Shown here: positions 47,316 to 58,556 of the stretch, in pieces | How the letters are laid out: every line of letters begins with the position of its first letter | Position numbering within the stretch: the first letter of the stretch is position 1 | NCBI RefSeq assembly: GCF_029168945.1 | Contig: NC_083610.1 | Location: forward strand, 47,513,429-47,577,428 | Length of the DNA: 64,000 nt | Source: Cannabis sativa | Taxonomy: Eukaryota; Streptophyta; Magnoliopsida; Rosales; Cannabaceae | Direction of reading: 5' to 3' | The notes under the pieces: model-generated | Database searches by the model: none | Told to the model about the DNA's origin: nothing | What the model saw: the letters and a program-made list of their open reading frames with translations, nothing else | Translations under genes and position numbers: made by a program

Positions 47316-50300
47316 CAGCTACAGCAGTCCAGTCCAACCTTTGCACCGGATGAACCTAGTATGGAAGACCTAGATGACGTGTGCATTAGCAAGGAGTTCC
47401 CAGACCATAAAGTTCAGATTGGAACAAAGCTTACACCTGAGTTTCGAGCCAGGCTGATCGAATTCTTAATCAAACGCCATCACTGCTTTGCATGGTCCCA
47501 TGAGGACATGACAGGTATTGATTCTAACATTATTGTTCACAAGTTGCAGGTTGACCCTGATTACCCACCGGTCCGACAAAAAAGACGTAAATTTGCACCC
47601 GATCGCAACAAGGTGATAAATGAAGAGATACAAAAACTAATCGACGTGGGATCAGTCAGAGAGGTTGATTATCCTGACTGGTTAGCAAACGTAGTAGTTG
47701 TGAAGAAGAAGAATGGAAAATGGAGGGTATGTATCGACTTTACTGATCTCAACAAGGCATGTCCGAAGGATTCGTTTCCACTTCCTCACATTGACATGAT
47801 GGTAGACGCAACAGCTGGACATGAATTGTTGAGTTTCATGGATGCCTTCTCTGGTTATAACCAAATCTTAATGCATCCCAATGATCAAGAAAAAACATCA
47901 TTCATAACTGAGCGAGGGACTTTTTGCTACAAAGTCATGCCGTTCGGACTAAAGAATGCAGGGGCCACGTACCAAAGGCTAGTCAATCGAATGTTTGCCG
48001 ACATGCTTGGAAAGACGATGGAAGTTTACATTGACGACATGCTTGTCAAATCTTTAGCAGCAGAGAATCACCTCGATCACCTCAAGCAAGAATTCCAGGT
48101 ATTAGAAAAATACAATATGAAACTTAATCCTACTAAATGCTCTTTTGGTGTCTCTTCAGGAAAATTCTTAGGTTACCTCGTCACAAAAAGAGGGATCGAA
48201 GCAAATCCAGACCAGATAAGATCAATCCAAAATATACAATCTCCAAAGTCAATCAAAGATATTCAACGTCTCAACGGAAGGATAGCAGCGCTCAGCCGTT
48301 TCATTTCAAAGTCATCCGACCGCTGCCACTTATTCTTTTCAACTCTTAGAAAGACCAAAGACTTTGTGTGGACGGAGGAATGCGAAGAAGCGCTAAGACA
48401 ACTCAAGAGCTATCTTAGCTCCCCTCCACTCCTAGCAAAGCCTAAGGATGGAGAAACACTGTACATGTATCTGGCAGTTTTAGAAGCAGCGGTCAGCGCC
48501 GCACTAGTTCGAGAAGATGAAGGAAAGCAACAACCGATTTACTACGTTTCGAAGACATTGCTAGATGCTGAAACAAGATACACTCAGTTGGAAAAATTGG
48601 CCTTAGCGCTTGTCACAGCAGGACGCAAGCTCAGGCCCTATTTCCAGTGTCATCCTATAGTGGTGCTAACCCAATACCCACTCCGTAGCATTCTACACAA
48701 ACCGGAACTTTCTGGACGCATGACCAAATGGGCTGTTGAGCTCAGTGAATACGACATAACATATCAACCGAGGACAGCCATCAAGTCACAGGTATTGGCC
48801 GATTTTATTGTTGACTTTTCTTGTGTTGGACAGGTACAAGCTGAAAAGGAATTATTATGCTTAAACGAGCAAACCAACTCGACATGGATGCTAGCAGTAG
48901 ATGGATCAAGCAATAGTAAGGGGAGTGGCCTAGGAATCGTCCTTACCTCCCCTCAAGGAGATGTTATCCAGCGGGCGATCAGATGTGACTTCAAACTTAC
49001 CAACAATGAGGCTGAATACGAGGCGTTGATCGCTGGGCTAGATCTATCCATTGAGTTGAATGCCAAAACCATTGAAGTCATGTCAGATTCTCAACTTATC
49101 GTAAACCAACTCAACGGGTCATACCAGGCCAAAGATTCAAAAATGGCATCCTATCTCCAGATTGTTCAAGACAAGATTTCAAGATTCACAAAATTCACCA
49201 TTAACCAAGTGTCGAGACTAGAGAACAACCACGCCGACGCTCTTGCTAATCTCGGCTCATCCATTCAAATCAAAGATGGAGTCACCATTCCTGTGGTGAT
49301 AATGCAATGGCCAGCAACATGGAAACCCAACGAAGATGTAAAAAATATGAATGAACAAGACAACTGGATGACGCCAATAATGCAGTACCTAGAGGATGGA
49401 ACCCTACCACATGACAAGAACGAGTCAAGAAAAATAAGAGCTAAAGTGGCCAGATTTACACTCTACAATGGGAAACTCTATAGACGATCATTCTCAGGGC
49501 CATTACTCAGATGTCTATTACCAGCTGAATCCAATTACATTCTCCAAGAGCTACATCAAGGTGAATGCGGAAACCACTCAAGCCATCAGAGTTTATGCAA
49601 CAAAGCTCTAACAATAGGCTACTATTGGCCAACCATGCGAGCGGACTCCTATAATTTTGTTCAACAATGCGACAAGTGCCAAAGGTTTGCTCAAATATCT
49701 CATTTACCTCCAGAGAAGCTCCACTCTTCACTTACACCATGGCCATTTATGAGATGGGGGATGGACATTGTAGGCAAGATGCCAACTGCTCCAGGGCAGA
49801 GGGTATTCATGCTAGCCTTAACTGACTACTTCACCAAATGGGTAGAAGCTGAAGCCTTCGCACAAGTTAGAGATCGAGAGGTAAAAAACTTTATCTGGAA
49901 AAATATAATATGCAGGTTCAGAATTCCAAAGGAGATAGTTACGGACAACGGTTCACAGTTCATAAGCCAAGACTTCCAAAGCTTTTGTGCAGAATGGGGG
50001 ATACAATTATCATTCTCAACACCACGATACCCTCAAGCAAACAGACAAGCAGAATCAACCAACAAGACAATAGTCAGCACACTCAAAAAACGTCAAGAGA
50101 AAGCCAAAGGGAGATGGGCAGATGAATTACCAGGGGTACTGTGGTCTTACCGGACAACAACAAAGACCTCGACTGGAGAGACCCCATTTGCATTGACATA
50201 TGGAACTGAAGCGGTCATCCCAGCAGAAATCGAAATACCAACCATCAGATATGAACACTCCACGGATGATCTAAATCAATAGACCATGAACACAAAACTT

Positions 50301-50600
50301 GATTTGTTAGACGAAAAGAGAGAACAAGCACTTATCAGAATAGCAGCATACCAGCAAAAGGTGGCCCAACATTTCAATAAGAACATTAGGGTCCGACAAT
50401 TCAAGGAAGGAGAATGGGTACTACGATGAGTGTTCCAAAACACGAAGGAAGAAGGAGCAGGCAAGTTAGGACCCAATTGGGAGGTGCCTTACCAAATTAC
50501 AAAGATAGTTGGCCAAGGAGCATACAAACTCCGAGCAGCAGATGGAAGAAACATAAGAAATAGCTGGAATGCCATACACCTTAAGAAATACCATTTCTAA
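47316..50600 (+). pseudogene. Tat pol: RT, RNase H, archaeal-type RNase H, integrase; two stops near end
   Basis: Longest clean stretch 47361-50282. Counting from the Met at 47361: RT 60-340 with WRVCIDFTDLNKACPKD and YIDD at 223-226. RNase H 360-480 has lost the usual first Asp (LAVLEAAVSA), as expected where a second RNase H is present. Archaeal-type RNase H 508-635 has LAVDGSS (Asp 514), NNEAEYEAL (Glu 550) and MSDSQL (Asp 576). The integrase finger is His 732/His 739/Cys 770/Cys 773, and the core has Asp 802, Asp 862 and Glu 898. After TAG 50280 the same frame continues with EKREQALIRIAAYQQKVA, TGA 50427 and then [21 protein letters not shown] to TAA 50598. The C-terminal integrase domain is therefore interrupted twice, and this copy is not expected to be autonomous. 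Confidence 0.92.
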
Positions 50601-50772
50601 TCACATGTATGGCAAAACAATGCCCCCCTTGTACACTGTCATTCTACATAGTGGATTTTCGCATGCTCCGCCCGTGATTTTTTCCCGAAAGGGTTTCCAC
50701 GTAAATACCTGTGTCAATTGTTTTAAGTGTTTGTTATATTTTGGAGCTCAAAAACGTAAAATAAAAGTAATA

Positions 50773-51440
50773 ACAAGTGAGCCACGCTCAACCAGAATAT
50801 TCACTTACAAAGTAAGTAATAGGAGCTACGCTCAACTCAGATATTCACTTACAAAGTAAGTAACATGAGCTACGCTCAACCCAACAATTCACTTAAAAAG
50901 TAAGTAATATGAGCTACGCTCAACCCAACTTTTCACTTATAAAATAAGTGACATGAGCTACGCTCAACCCAACTATTCACTTAAAAAGTAAGTAATATGA
51001 GCTACGCTCAACCCAACTTTTCACTTATAAAATAGGTGACATGAGCTACGCTCATCCCAAATATTCACTTATAAAATAAGTGACATGAGCTACGCTCAAC
51101 CCAACTATTCACTTACAAAGTAAGTAATAGGAGCCATGCTCAACCCAACTTTTCACTTATAAAATAAGTGATAAGAGCTACGCTCAACCCAACTTTTCAC
51201 TTATAAAATAAGTGACATGAGCTACGCTCAACCCAACTATTCACTTACAAAGTAAGTAATAGGAGCTACGCTCAACCCAACTTTTCACTTATAAAATAAG
51301 TAACATGAGCTACGCTCAATCCAACTATTCACTTACAAAGTAAGTAATAGGAGCTACGCTCAACCCACGCTCAACCCAACTATTCACTTATAAAGTAAGT
51401 GATAGGAATTACACTCAACCCAAGTATTCACTCACAAATT
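50773..51440 (+). repeat. 44-bp tandem array with internal palindrome in Tat 3' region
   Basis: About 15 units of 44 bp built on gagctacgctcaacccaact and ttcacttataaaataagtga. The second half is a near-perfect palindrome (TCACTTAT / ATAAGTGA around AAA). Later units decay by 51480. Tat-lineage elements are known to carry tandem repeats between pol and the 3' LTR. Confidence 0.93.
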
Positions 51441-51930
51441 AAGTGATAAGGGCTGCGACCAACCCACCTATTCATCTATAAACTCAAGCCTTCAGAATTG
51501 CGTTCAATCGTAACTAAATATAAAATTTACTCAACAGTGTTACGGTCAGCCAAGTGCGATGTACTCAGTCAAGCTGTTCCAAAGTCTAAGTTTTAGTGAC
51601 CCTCACTAAGACTTAGACTAGGGGATATAGTACATGGATCAATGCAAAATTTACATCAACCGAATAACATAAAACATCAGCAAAATGAAAAATGAAGAAT
51701 ATTAATACCAAATTAAGATAATAAGTCACACCACCACAAAAGCAACGTTCATACATCAAAGCGTCATAAAATTCAAAAGGGTCATCACTAAGAGGATGTC
51801 CGCACATCAAAAGGATCGTTAAGCATACATACTTAATGCCACAATGGCGATGTTCATACTTTAAACAAATTGGACCTAAAGTTTAAATCAATTGTCACTT
51901 GTAAACAAAAGGGAGAACTTAAAAGACCCA

Positions 51931-54109
51931 CTATGGAGTAATGGTACCATCTTCAGCAATGGAGAACATCACATCGTCAATGCCACTCCCGCCAGAAACA
52001 GAAGTATGAGCGTCGACACCCATACTAGGGACAGAGGTATGAGCATCAGCGCCCTCATCAAACACAGAGATATGAGCGTCAACATCCATTTCATTCTCTT
52101 GCTCAAGAGCCAAATATTCTTCATGAAGTGCAATAGCACCATCGACGTCCCATCCACGATGGAGCCCTTTCTTATACTGTATCATCAACTCCCCCCTTGT
52201 CTTGATGGCAGTCTTGAGTGAAATATCATCAACCTCCTGGTACAATGCGACATACTTAGCCTCCTCCTCCTTGAGTTTGGCACGCACACGCTCCAACTCA
52301 GTATTCAACGAGGAATAATCCCGTTTTAGCTTGTCATATGATGATTTGGTAGTCTCTCCTTCCAGTTTCAAGTTCTCCACTTCCTTTCTAAGTCTAGAAT
52401 GCTCCTTGTTCAAAGCTCTGTTCTTTTGATCAAGCGAAATTGTGTCACGCCTTAAGTAGAGGACTGCTTGAATAGCCTACAAAAAACAAGTTGAATTACC
52501 ACGAGTAACACACAAAAATAACTACATATGCGTACATACAAATTCTTTCCAAACTTACTTGGTAAATCGTAGAAACACCGTAATTCGCTCGCCCCGCAAC
52601 TCCGATGCCCCTCAAACGCTCTTCATCTCTCGGATGGAGAAGAGCCTCAACATGACCTTCGATAAAAGCAGGGTCAGAGTAGGCCGAAATGTTGGAAGAG
52701 ATGGACAGGTTGATCATACTCTCCTCAATAGACAACTCGCTGTCACCCCTCAGTGGAGAAGCCGCAACCACACCATCAGCTGGCAACTGAGAGCTATCGG
52801 TTCCATGTTCCTTAGCAGGAACTCGAGGTTTCACAACATGACTTGTGGTCTTCTTAGACCTCTTTCCAAGTAAATTAGTCTTACCCCTAGCGACAGCATC
52901 ATCCGCTCCACAAACCTTGAAAGTCATCCTCTTATAATAACAGTTTGCAAGGAAACGTTCTTCTTCCGTTAAATGACGAATCAAAGAGAAGGGACCACTA
53001 ACCTTCTCTAAAGCTCGGGTCAACAAAAGGATGGGGACGCGCTTGAAAACGTTGAGTGAAAAAAATACTACCTTCTTGACGTTGCGCACCTCTCCACAAA
53101 TTCCCAACACAAGATTTATCCAAAACAAGAAGCTTGTTATGGGCTCTTTGATCGGAAGGAATAGAGAGCAAGTCGTTAACTCGAGCTTCGGACCAATACC
53201 CCCCTCGAGGATATCGAGTGAGCCCCTTACCTATAATGACAAAGAGAAGTAATTAGTATTCATAGACAAATCAAGTATCAAATAAAAAAAAAACGACAAA
53301 GAAACCAACACTCCTCACGCACTTAAGGTTCTCCATGAAGTAGGAACCTCATAATCACTCGTTCCAAATAGGTCACCTTTGACAAAACAATATTTCTTCC
53401 TCCAACCCCTCTTGTTGCTCGGAACCAGCTCCGTTACCCAAGCTTTTTTGTTCGCTCTAAGAGTGAATAGAAATCGACCCTTATCTGTATCGTGTTGTTT
53501 AAGATAATAACTTGACTGAAAATCTACAAGGTCAACCCTCTTACCCTTCACTCTAACTATGACTTCTATACCCAACAATAACCTCCAAGCATTTGGCATA
53601 AGTTGGCTAGGAGCTACCTCATAATAGTCCAATACTTCTTGTACAAATGGAGGGAAAGGGAATCGAAAGCCAATCCTAAAAGGAAATTCATACATACAAA
53701 CCCAATCGCCACTATCCCAATCGGGACGCTCAGCGATAGTTGGAAGTCGCATTTGTATAGAAGAATGAATCTCATATTGATGTCGCATGCATAGGATATC
53801 ACCCTTAGTCATACTAGACCTCGGGTTCTCCCTCAAAAAGTGAAGGGACCGCCCGACATACTCATTCTTGTCACCCTCATAATCATGTACCATTATTGCA
53901 TACTCAAGAGCTCGAGGCTCTCCATCAATCTTACATACATTCTCATCAAAAACTTCCCCCTCATCATCACTGTCAACCAAAGTGACTTGAGGTAATGGTT
54001 GAGCATTAGGAATATCTTCATCACTATCCAACATTGAATGAGCACCTCCTTCTGTAGAAGAAGGGACCCCAATCATTAATGGTGAAGTCACACTTTCCCA
54101 AGATCCCAT
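51931..54109 (-). CDS. Antisense spliced gene of Tat element (plant 'putative gypsy type transposon' domain)
   Basis: The minus strand carries a three-exon gene. Exon 1 is 54109-53323 (ATG MGSWESV...), intron 53322-53231; exon 2 is 53230-52559, intron 52558-52477 with donor GTAAGT; exon 3 is 52476-51931. Exon 1 ends and exon 2 begins in compatible phase; exon 2 to 3 is phase 0. Exon 1 includes RIGFRFPFPPFVQEVLDYY, APSQLMPNAWRLLLGIEV and YYLKQHDTDKGRF, matching the plant family called Putative gypsy type transposon/Transposase_28 (recollection of the family). Exon 2 begins with TRYPRGGYWSEARVNDLL. One frameshift seems to lie between about 53130 and 53000. Exon 3 is a coiled coil (LRKEVENLKLEG...) ending in three DAHTSV-like repeats. 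The function of this extra gene is unknown. Confidence 0.75.
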
Positions 54110-54141
54110 CTCACCACTCAACAAGAGTATGGTCACAAACA

Positions 54142-54563
54142 CTAGACAAAATTTAATGATCTATGAAAACTCAAAATATAGATATGCTATGATATCCAAC
54201 GATCATACTACACGTCATATAAAAACATTACATCCATGCTACGCATTATGCTTTTATTAAAATTTTAGTGGACGTATTATGCATCAAGCTCATACAAAAT
54301 CCTACGGTCATACCACACCCACTATGCTTATCAAAAAATTCTTGTTACTTTTATACAAAAATTCTATGGTCATACTATGCAAGCCATGGATAAGTTCAAA
54401 ACACAAAAATTCTACTATTTGTTACAAATTCGAATCAGAGCATACAAACACTTCACATTTAAGATTATGAATAATACACTATTCCATGAACACCAAAAAT
54501 ATCAAGAACCCCAAGAATAAAATAATATTCTAAATAGTGAAAGAAAGACTAGAAATACTTACC
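54142..54563 (-). other. Probable 5' UTR intron of antisense gene
   Basis: On the minus strand a perfect GTAAGT donor (54563-54558) and a TTTTGTCTAG acceptor ending at 54142 lie between the TATA box and the ATG at 54109. No coding in between. Confidence 0.5.
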
Positions 54564-54661
54564 AACAAGAGAGACTTCTTAGCCTTTCACCACACAAAGC
54601 TCTCCTCCACACCACTTGAAAATGAAAGAAGACAAATGACAAATAAAAATTAGTGGTCCTA

Positions 54662-54669
54662 CTTATATA
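54662..54669 (-). promoter_or_regulatory. TATA box of antisense gene
   Basis: TATATAAG on the minus strand, about 100 bp before the 5' UTR donor. It implies a promoter separate from the LTRs (inference). Confidence 0.55.
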
Positions 54670-54679
54670 GTACAATACA

Positions 54680-55990
54680 AAGGAGGGAAAATGAGTATTT
54701 CAATGAACCAATACACTTCCTAAACCTACAATCAGCCCATACACGGGTTGCATCAATTTTTTGATGAATGTATATATGCACACACTCATGTGATCTTGCA
54801 AATCACTACAAATATAAATTGTCTACATCAACAAAAGTCACTTTAAGTGGAATGCAAAAAGAAAAGGCATTACATTACCTAATATTGGTACTATTAATAT
54901 AAAATAAATATATATATGTGGAATGGTCAACTCAAGACTAGTGTAATAAACATTTACTCTCACATATACACATATATATGTAGTACTTATTTAGACCACC
55001 ACACACTCCTACGGTGGTATTTTCTAATCACCAAAATATATTGTTTATTCACATTTCACATCAAGTTTAAGACATGAAGTGACAATGCACACTCATTTCA
55101 TGTTTGTTGTGTACTTTTTACTTCTTCCACTACACAATGATCTTATATCCTTATAGACCTTTTTCATAGCCTATAAGGGACGTGAATGACCACATCACAT
55201 TCAGGTACCATTCCAAATATAATTTTATATTTGTATGTGCATCTTTCATGATATATATATATTCTTATATATGTGATACACTAACCCAATATTATTTTTA
55301 TTAGTAGTATAGAAACTACCACCTCACACTCCTTTACAAAATCAAATTTAGTTGAATCTATTATGAGTCATGGAGTAGAAACACTTATTCATACCATGTA
55401 TATACATATAGCCTTTTATTACTTGTCCACCCATATACTAAGTTTATACTCAACATGTATTGTCCAATCACATCGATCGTAAACATCAAAGAAAACTACT
55501 CTCTATGTACAATATGAATATATATACATGTGATTAAATTTACAAAGTATTTAAAACTAACATTGCTTCACACTCATAAAATCACAAGGGACAAAATCTC
55601 ATATGAACCTCTCAATCTATTGGCGCTCAGCCATACGCAAGGCATCGAACATGAGTTTTTAATGTTTTGCTCATTGGAAAACTATATTCAATACTCATTC
55701 ACTTATCTCCATTCATTCCCTTGCTCGAATTGCCTCCAACTCTAATTAGCTACAATTTCAAATTGAACAAGATGAGGCACCAACAAATTGAAGATAAACA
55801 ACACACTTGCCTTGAAAGTCACTGATGTAACAAGCCCTCATCAAAACAAAATTACTTATAGATATATTCAGTCTAACTACTTCAACTTATGCCGGCCCAA
55901 TCATTCTCGATCTAAAATCACGCTTACAGGCACTCTGAGTCAATCATGCACGCCTACGAGTAATGCTCTTTAATTTGAGTATAACCCAAC
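54680..55990. other. Tat 3' interior, non-coding
   Basis: AT-rich DNA between the antisense promoter and the purine tract; no recognisable frame. It presumably holds the upstream control region of the antisense gene. Confidence 0.5.
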
Positions 55991-56010
55991 TTAAAGAGCA
56001 AGGGACAAAC
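55991..56010 (+). other. Polypurine tract of Tat element
   Basis: TTAAAGAGCAAGGGACAAAC directly before the 3' LTR. Confidence 0.7.
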
Positions 56011-56804
56011 TGTAGTGGCCAAAAATTGCTCTAAGCCCAATGAAAAGGCCCAACGATCGAAGTACTTACAAAGCCCACTTACAAGTTAGATACAAAGAAC
56101 CCATAAGCCCAGTGGCTCACATGGGCCACGCCCAATCCATGCCTTTTGGGTCATACCCATATTCAAATATCCAACCCACAATAAAGCTTGATTTTAAAGT
56201 GTAATGTTAGGGTTGACGCGTGGAGGAAGAAGAACGTTAAGTTTCCCAACTAACCCACGAAAATAGCGATCTTCCCTAGCATAGCGGAGCGAGAATATCA
56301 ACCCTCTGAGTGATACGCTAATGGGAAGACGCTCATCTAGGAACAAACCTAAAAGATGACGCTCATCCCTGGAGAAGTGGGGGAAGACCGTTTCTCTAGG
56401 GACGGACCACGTTTCAAGAGGTAGCCGTTTTCCTAAGATAATAAATAGGCCCACACTGGGACTGGGTGAAGGGGAAAGAAGGATAGACGAATATTCACTC
56501 TCTCTCTCTATAGTTTTACTACCAAACTTATTATTTCTCTACGATCTGACATACTCTTTCTCATTCCGGTGAGCGAGGTTTGACCGTGGATCACCACATA
56601 ACCATAAACACAGGAAGTATTTATTTACATTTCTTGTTTTCTTTTCTACTTCGCACTATAAATTTACTGACTTGACCGTCGGAGTGCCTTCGGCCGGCAC
56701 CACCCCGGTGTCCCAAGGTTTTACGGTCATCCTTTGTCTTTGTTCCGCAGGTTGTCGGTGCCCACAAACGCTCATTCCGATCATTGTAGATTTTAGCGTC
56801 TACA
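56011..56804 (+). repeat. 3' LTR of Tat element
   Basis: 794 bp, partner of 43888-44683 with about a dozen differences, including a 2-bp change in a CT run near the TATA region. Followed by ATAAT. Confidence 0.93.
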
Positions 56805-56809
56805 ATAAT
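56805..56809. repeat. Target-site duplication ATAAT (right) of Tat element
   Basis: Second copy of the 5-bp duplication. Confidence 0.9.
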
Positions 56810-58556
56810 TTCGTCCTAAATTAATTTGCATCAATAACAATCAAAGCATATTCAAATCTCACTTCTTAGAATTTTGATTCGAATTCATAAATAACAACTA
56901 TCGGTGATTAGTCAATAATTGTAAAATTAAATCAGATTGCATGGAATTAAAATAAGAGAAGAAGATGAAATTGAATAACTACATTAACCCATAAAATAAA
57001 TTCAAGTGGTTCACATAATAATCCTTAAAAAAAATTAGCTCATAAAAGTTGTGATGAGTCCATATTTGTCTTATAAATATGATCAATTTATGTATTAATA
57101 TTCTTAAATTGATTCTTTGAATTATTGATTAGTGTGATTTCAATTTGTTAGGTTATTTTTAAAGACTATTCATGCATTTAGAGTCTTTTGGAGGGCTTTT
57201 AGCATATTTTGGTGGAAAATAGTGGAAGCCGACGAGCTCGGTTTTACAAGCCGGAGTTTAATTGTGAATTTTGACGATCTTACAGGTAGAACTAGACTTG
57301 GAGCTCAACATGAAAGTTTTAGATCTCGGTCTTAGCTTTCCATAACATCTTGAATTGTCCAATTCCAAATAATATTGAGAGAGTTATGGCTAAAATATTA
57401 TCATTCATTGCAACAGAAATTTCTAAAAAGAAAAAAAGATAACGAAAAAAAAAGATAGTTTTCAAGTAGAGTTGCAATTTTTTTTTAAAGATGTGTTATC
57501 TTTTCTTTTAGTGAGATATTTCCTAATACTATAAATAGAATCCTAATTCTAATGGGATTCTTCTATCTTTTCAAGTACTATAAATAGAATCCTAATTCTA
57601 AGGGGATTCATCTATCTTTTCAAGCACTATAAATAGAATCTTAATTCTAAGGGGATTCATCTATCTTTTTAAGCACTATAAATAGGACCTCTTAAGCTAC
57701 GAATTTATTGATTCAAAAGCTACAAATTAGATAGAGCAAGGAAGAGACGGAGATCGGCTTCGAGTGTTCTTCATTCTAGTTCTTTTCTTCTCCTTCTACT
57801 CTTATTATATACTATGATTTTTATTATAATGTCTAATTCAGGGTAGTTTTCTTAGTTAAGGGTTATTCAAAGCCCGAGACATGAATTCTTAGTTTCATTA
57901 TTGAATGTTAATTTCTAGTTTCCATTATATCAAATTATTTTTATTTTTCTATGTCAATGCTATGATTATTGTTTTAATCTTATTTAGATGACTACTAAAT
58001 TAGGTTTTACTTTAATCTACCGTCATCTTAGGACTACTATTCACTTAATAGTCTAAAATTCTAAGTGTTTGTGATAAATTACAATTTTTATTTATGATGA
58101 AGAATAGAACCTAGGTTAAATAAATTATATGCTTCATTGATTTTGTTGCCTAGATTAGTCTATCTCCATAAAACTCAATGCTTTATCTAAGTTAAATAAA
58201 TTGCATGCTTCATGGATTTACTATTTAGGTAAAAGAGTTAATTATTGATTACATATAATAGGGAGATTGGGATAATTGACTGCTTCAGCTTTATTTACGG
58301 GATTAATAGTTTGATTGGAAACTGAAAATTACATTCTTTAATAGAAATTAGGAATGACTGTTAAGGGTGGCAAATAACCTTTAACTAGTTTCTCATATCG
58401 TAGTGTCACTTTAAATTTAGTGTTTTCTTTAATTTTTATTCTAATCATCAAAACCTCCATTTTTCTAATTCTTATTACTAAATTGTGAATAATTAAATAA
58501 ATATAGTCCTCGTGGGATCGATCCTTACTTACGATTATACTAAAATAATTGGAAGT
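56810..58556 (+). repeat. Old LTR-type relic
   Basis: A gtgatgagtccatatttg phrase at about 57050 and tcctcgtgggatcgatcc at about 58507 look like parts of a gypsy-type LTR in plus orientation. Part of it (about 57296-57400) is inverted-homologous to 61720-61835 (shared ggccataactctctc-like and ttggacaattcaagatgtt-like blocks). No coding. The solo LTR at 58557-60455 interrupts it. Confidence 0.5.
57528..57690 (+). repeat. 49-bp tandem repeat, each unit with a TATA box
   Basis: Units start at 57528, 57577, 57626 and (partial) 57675, exactly 49 bp apart. Each begins ACTATAAATAG, a near-ideal plant TATA box, followed by aatcctaattcta and ggattc(a/t)tctatctttt. Confidence 0.93.

Larger units (their letters stand above)
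43888..56804 (+). mobile_element. Tat-type Ty3/gypsy retrotransposon, complete but with in-frame stops
   Basis: 12.9 kb: 796/794-bp LTRs, tRNA-Lys priming site, gag, protease, RT, RNase H, a second archaeal-type RNase H, integrase, a tandem-repeat block, an antisense gene, purine tract and a perfect ATAAT duplication. The second RNase H between RNase H and integrase is the hallmark of the Tat lineage. All protein domains lie in one frame from 44754 to 50600, broken by TAA 45045, TAG 46554, TAG 47313, TAG 50280 and TGA 50427, with no frameshift. By eye the LTRs differ at about a dozen positions, so this insertion is older than Athila here. Confidence 0.93.

Noticed and set aside
50773..51440. 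CRISPR-like repeat array
   Set aside because: Units are directly adjacent 44-bp tandem repeats without unique spacers, in a plant retrotransposon.
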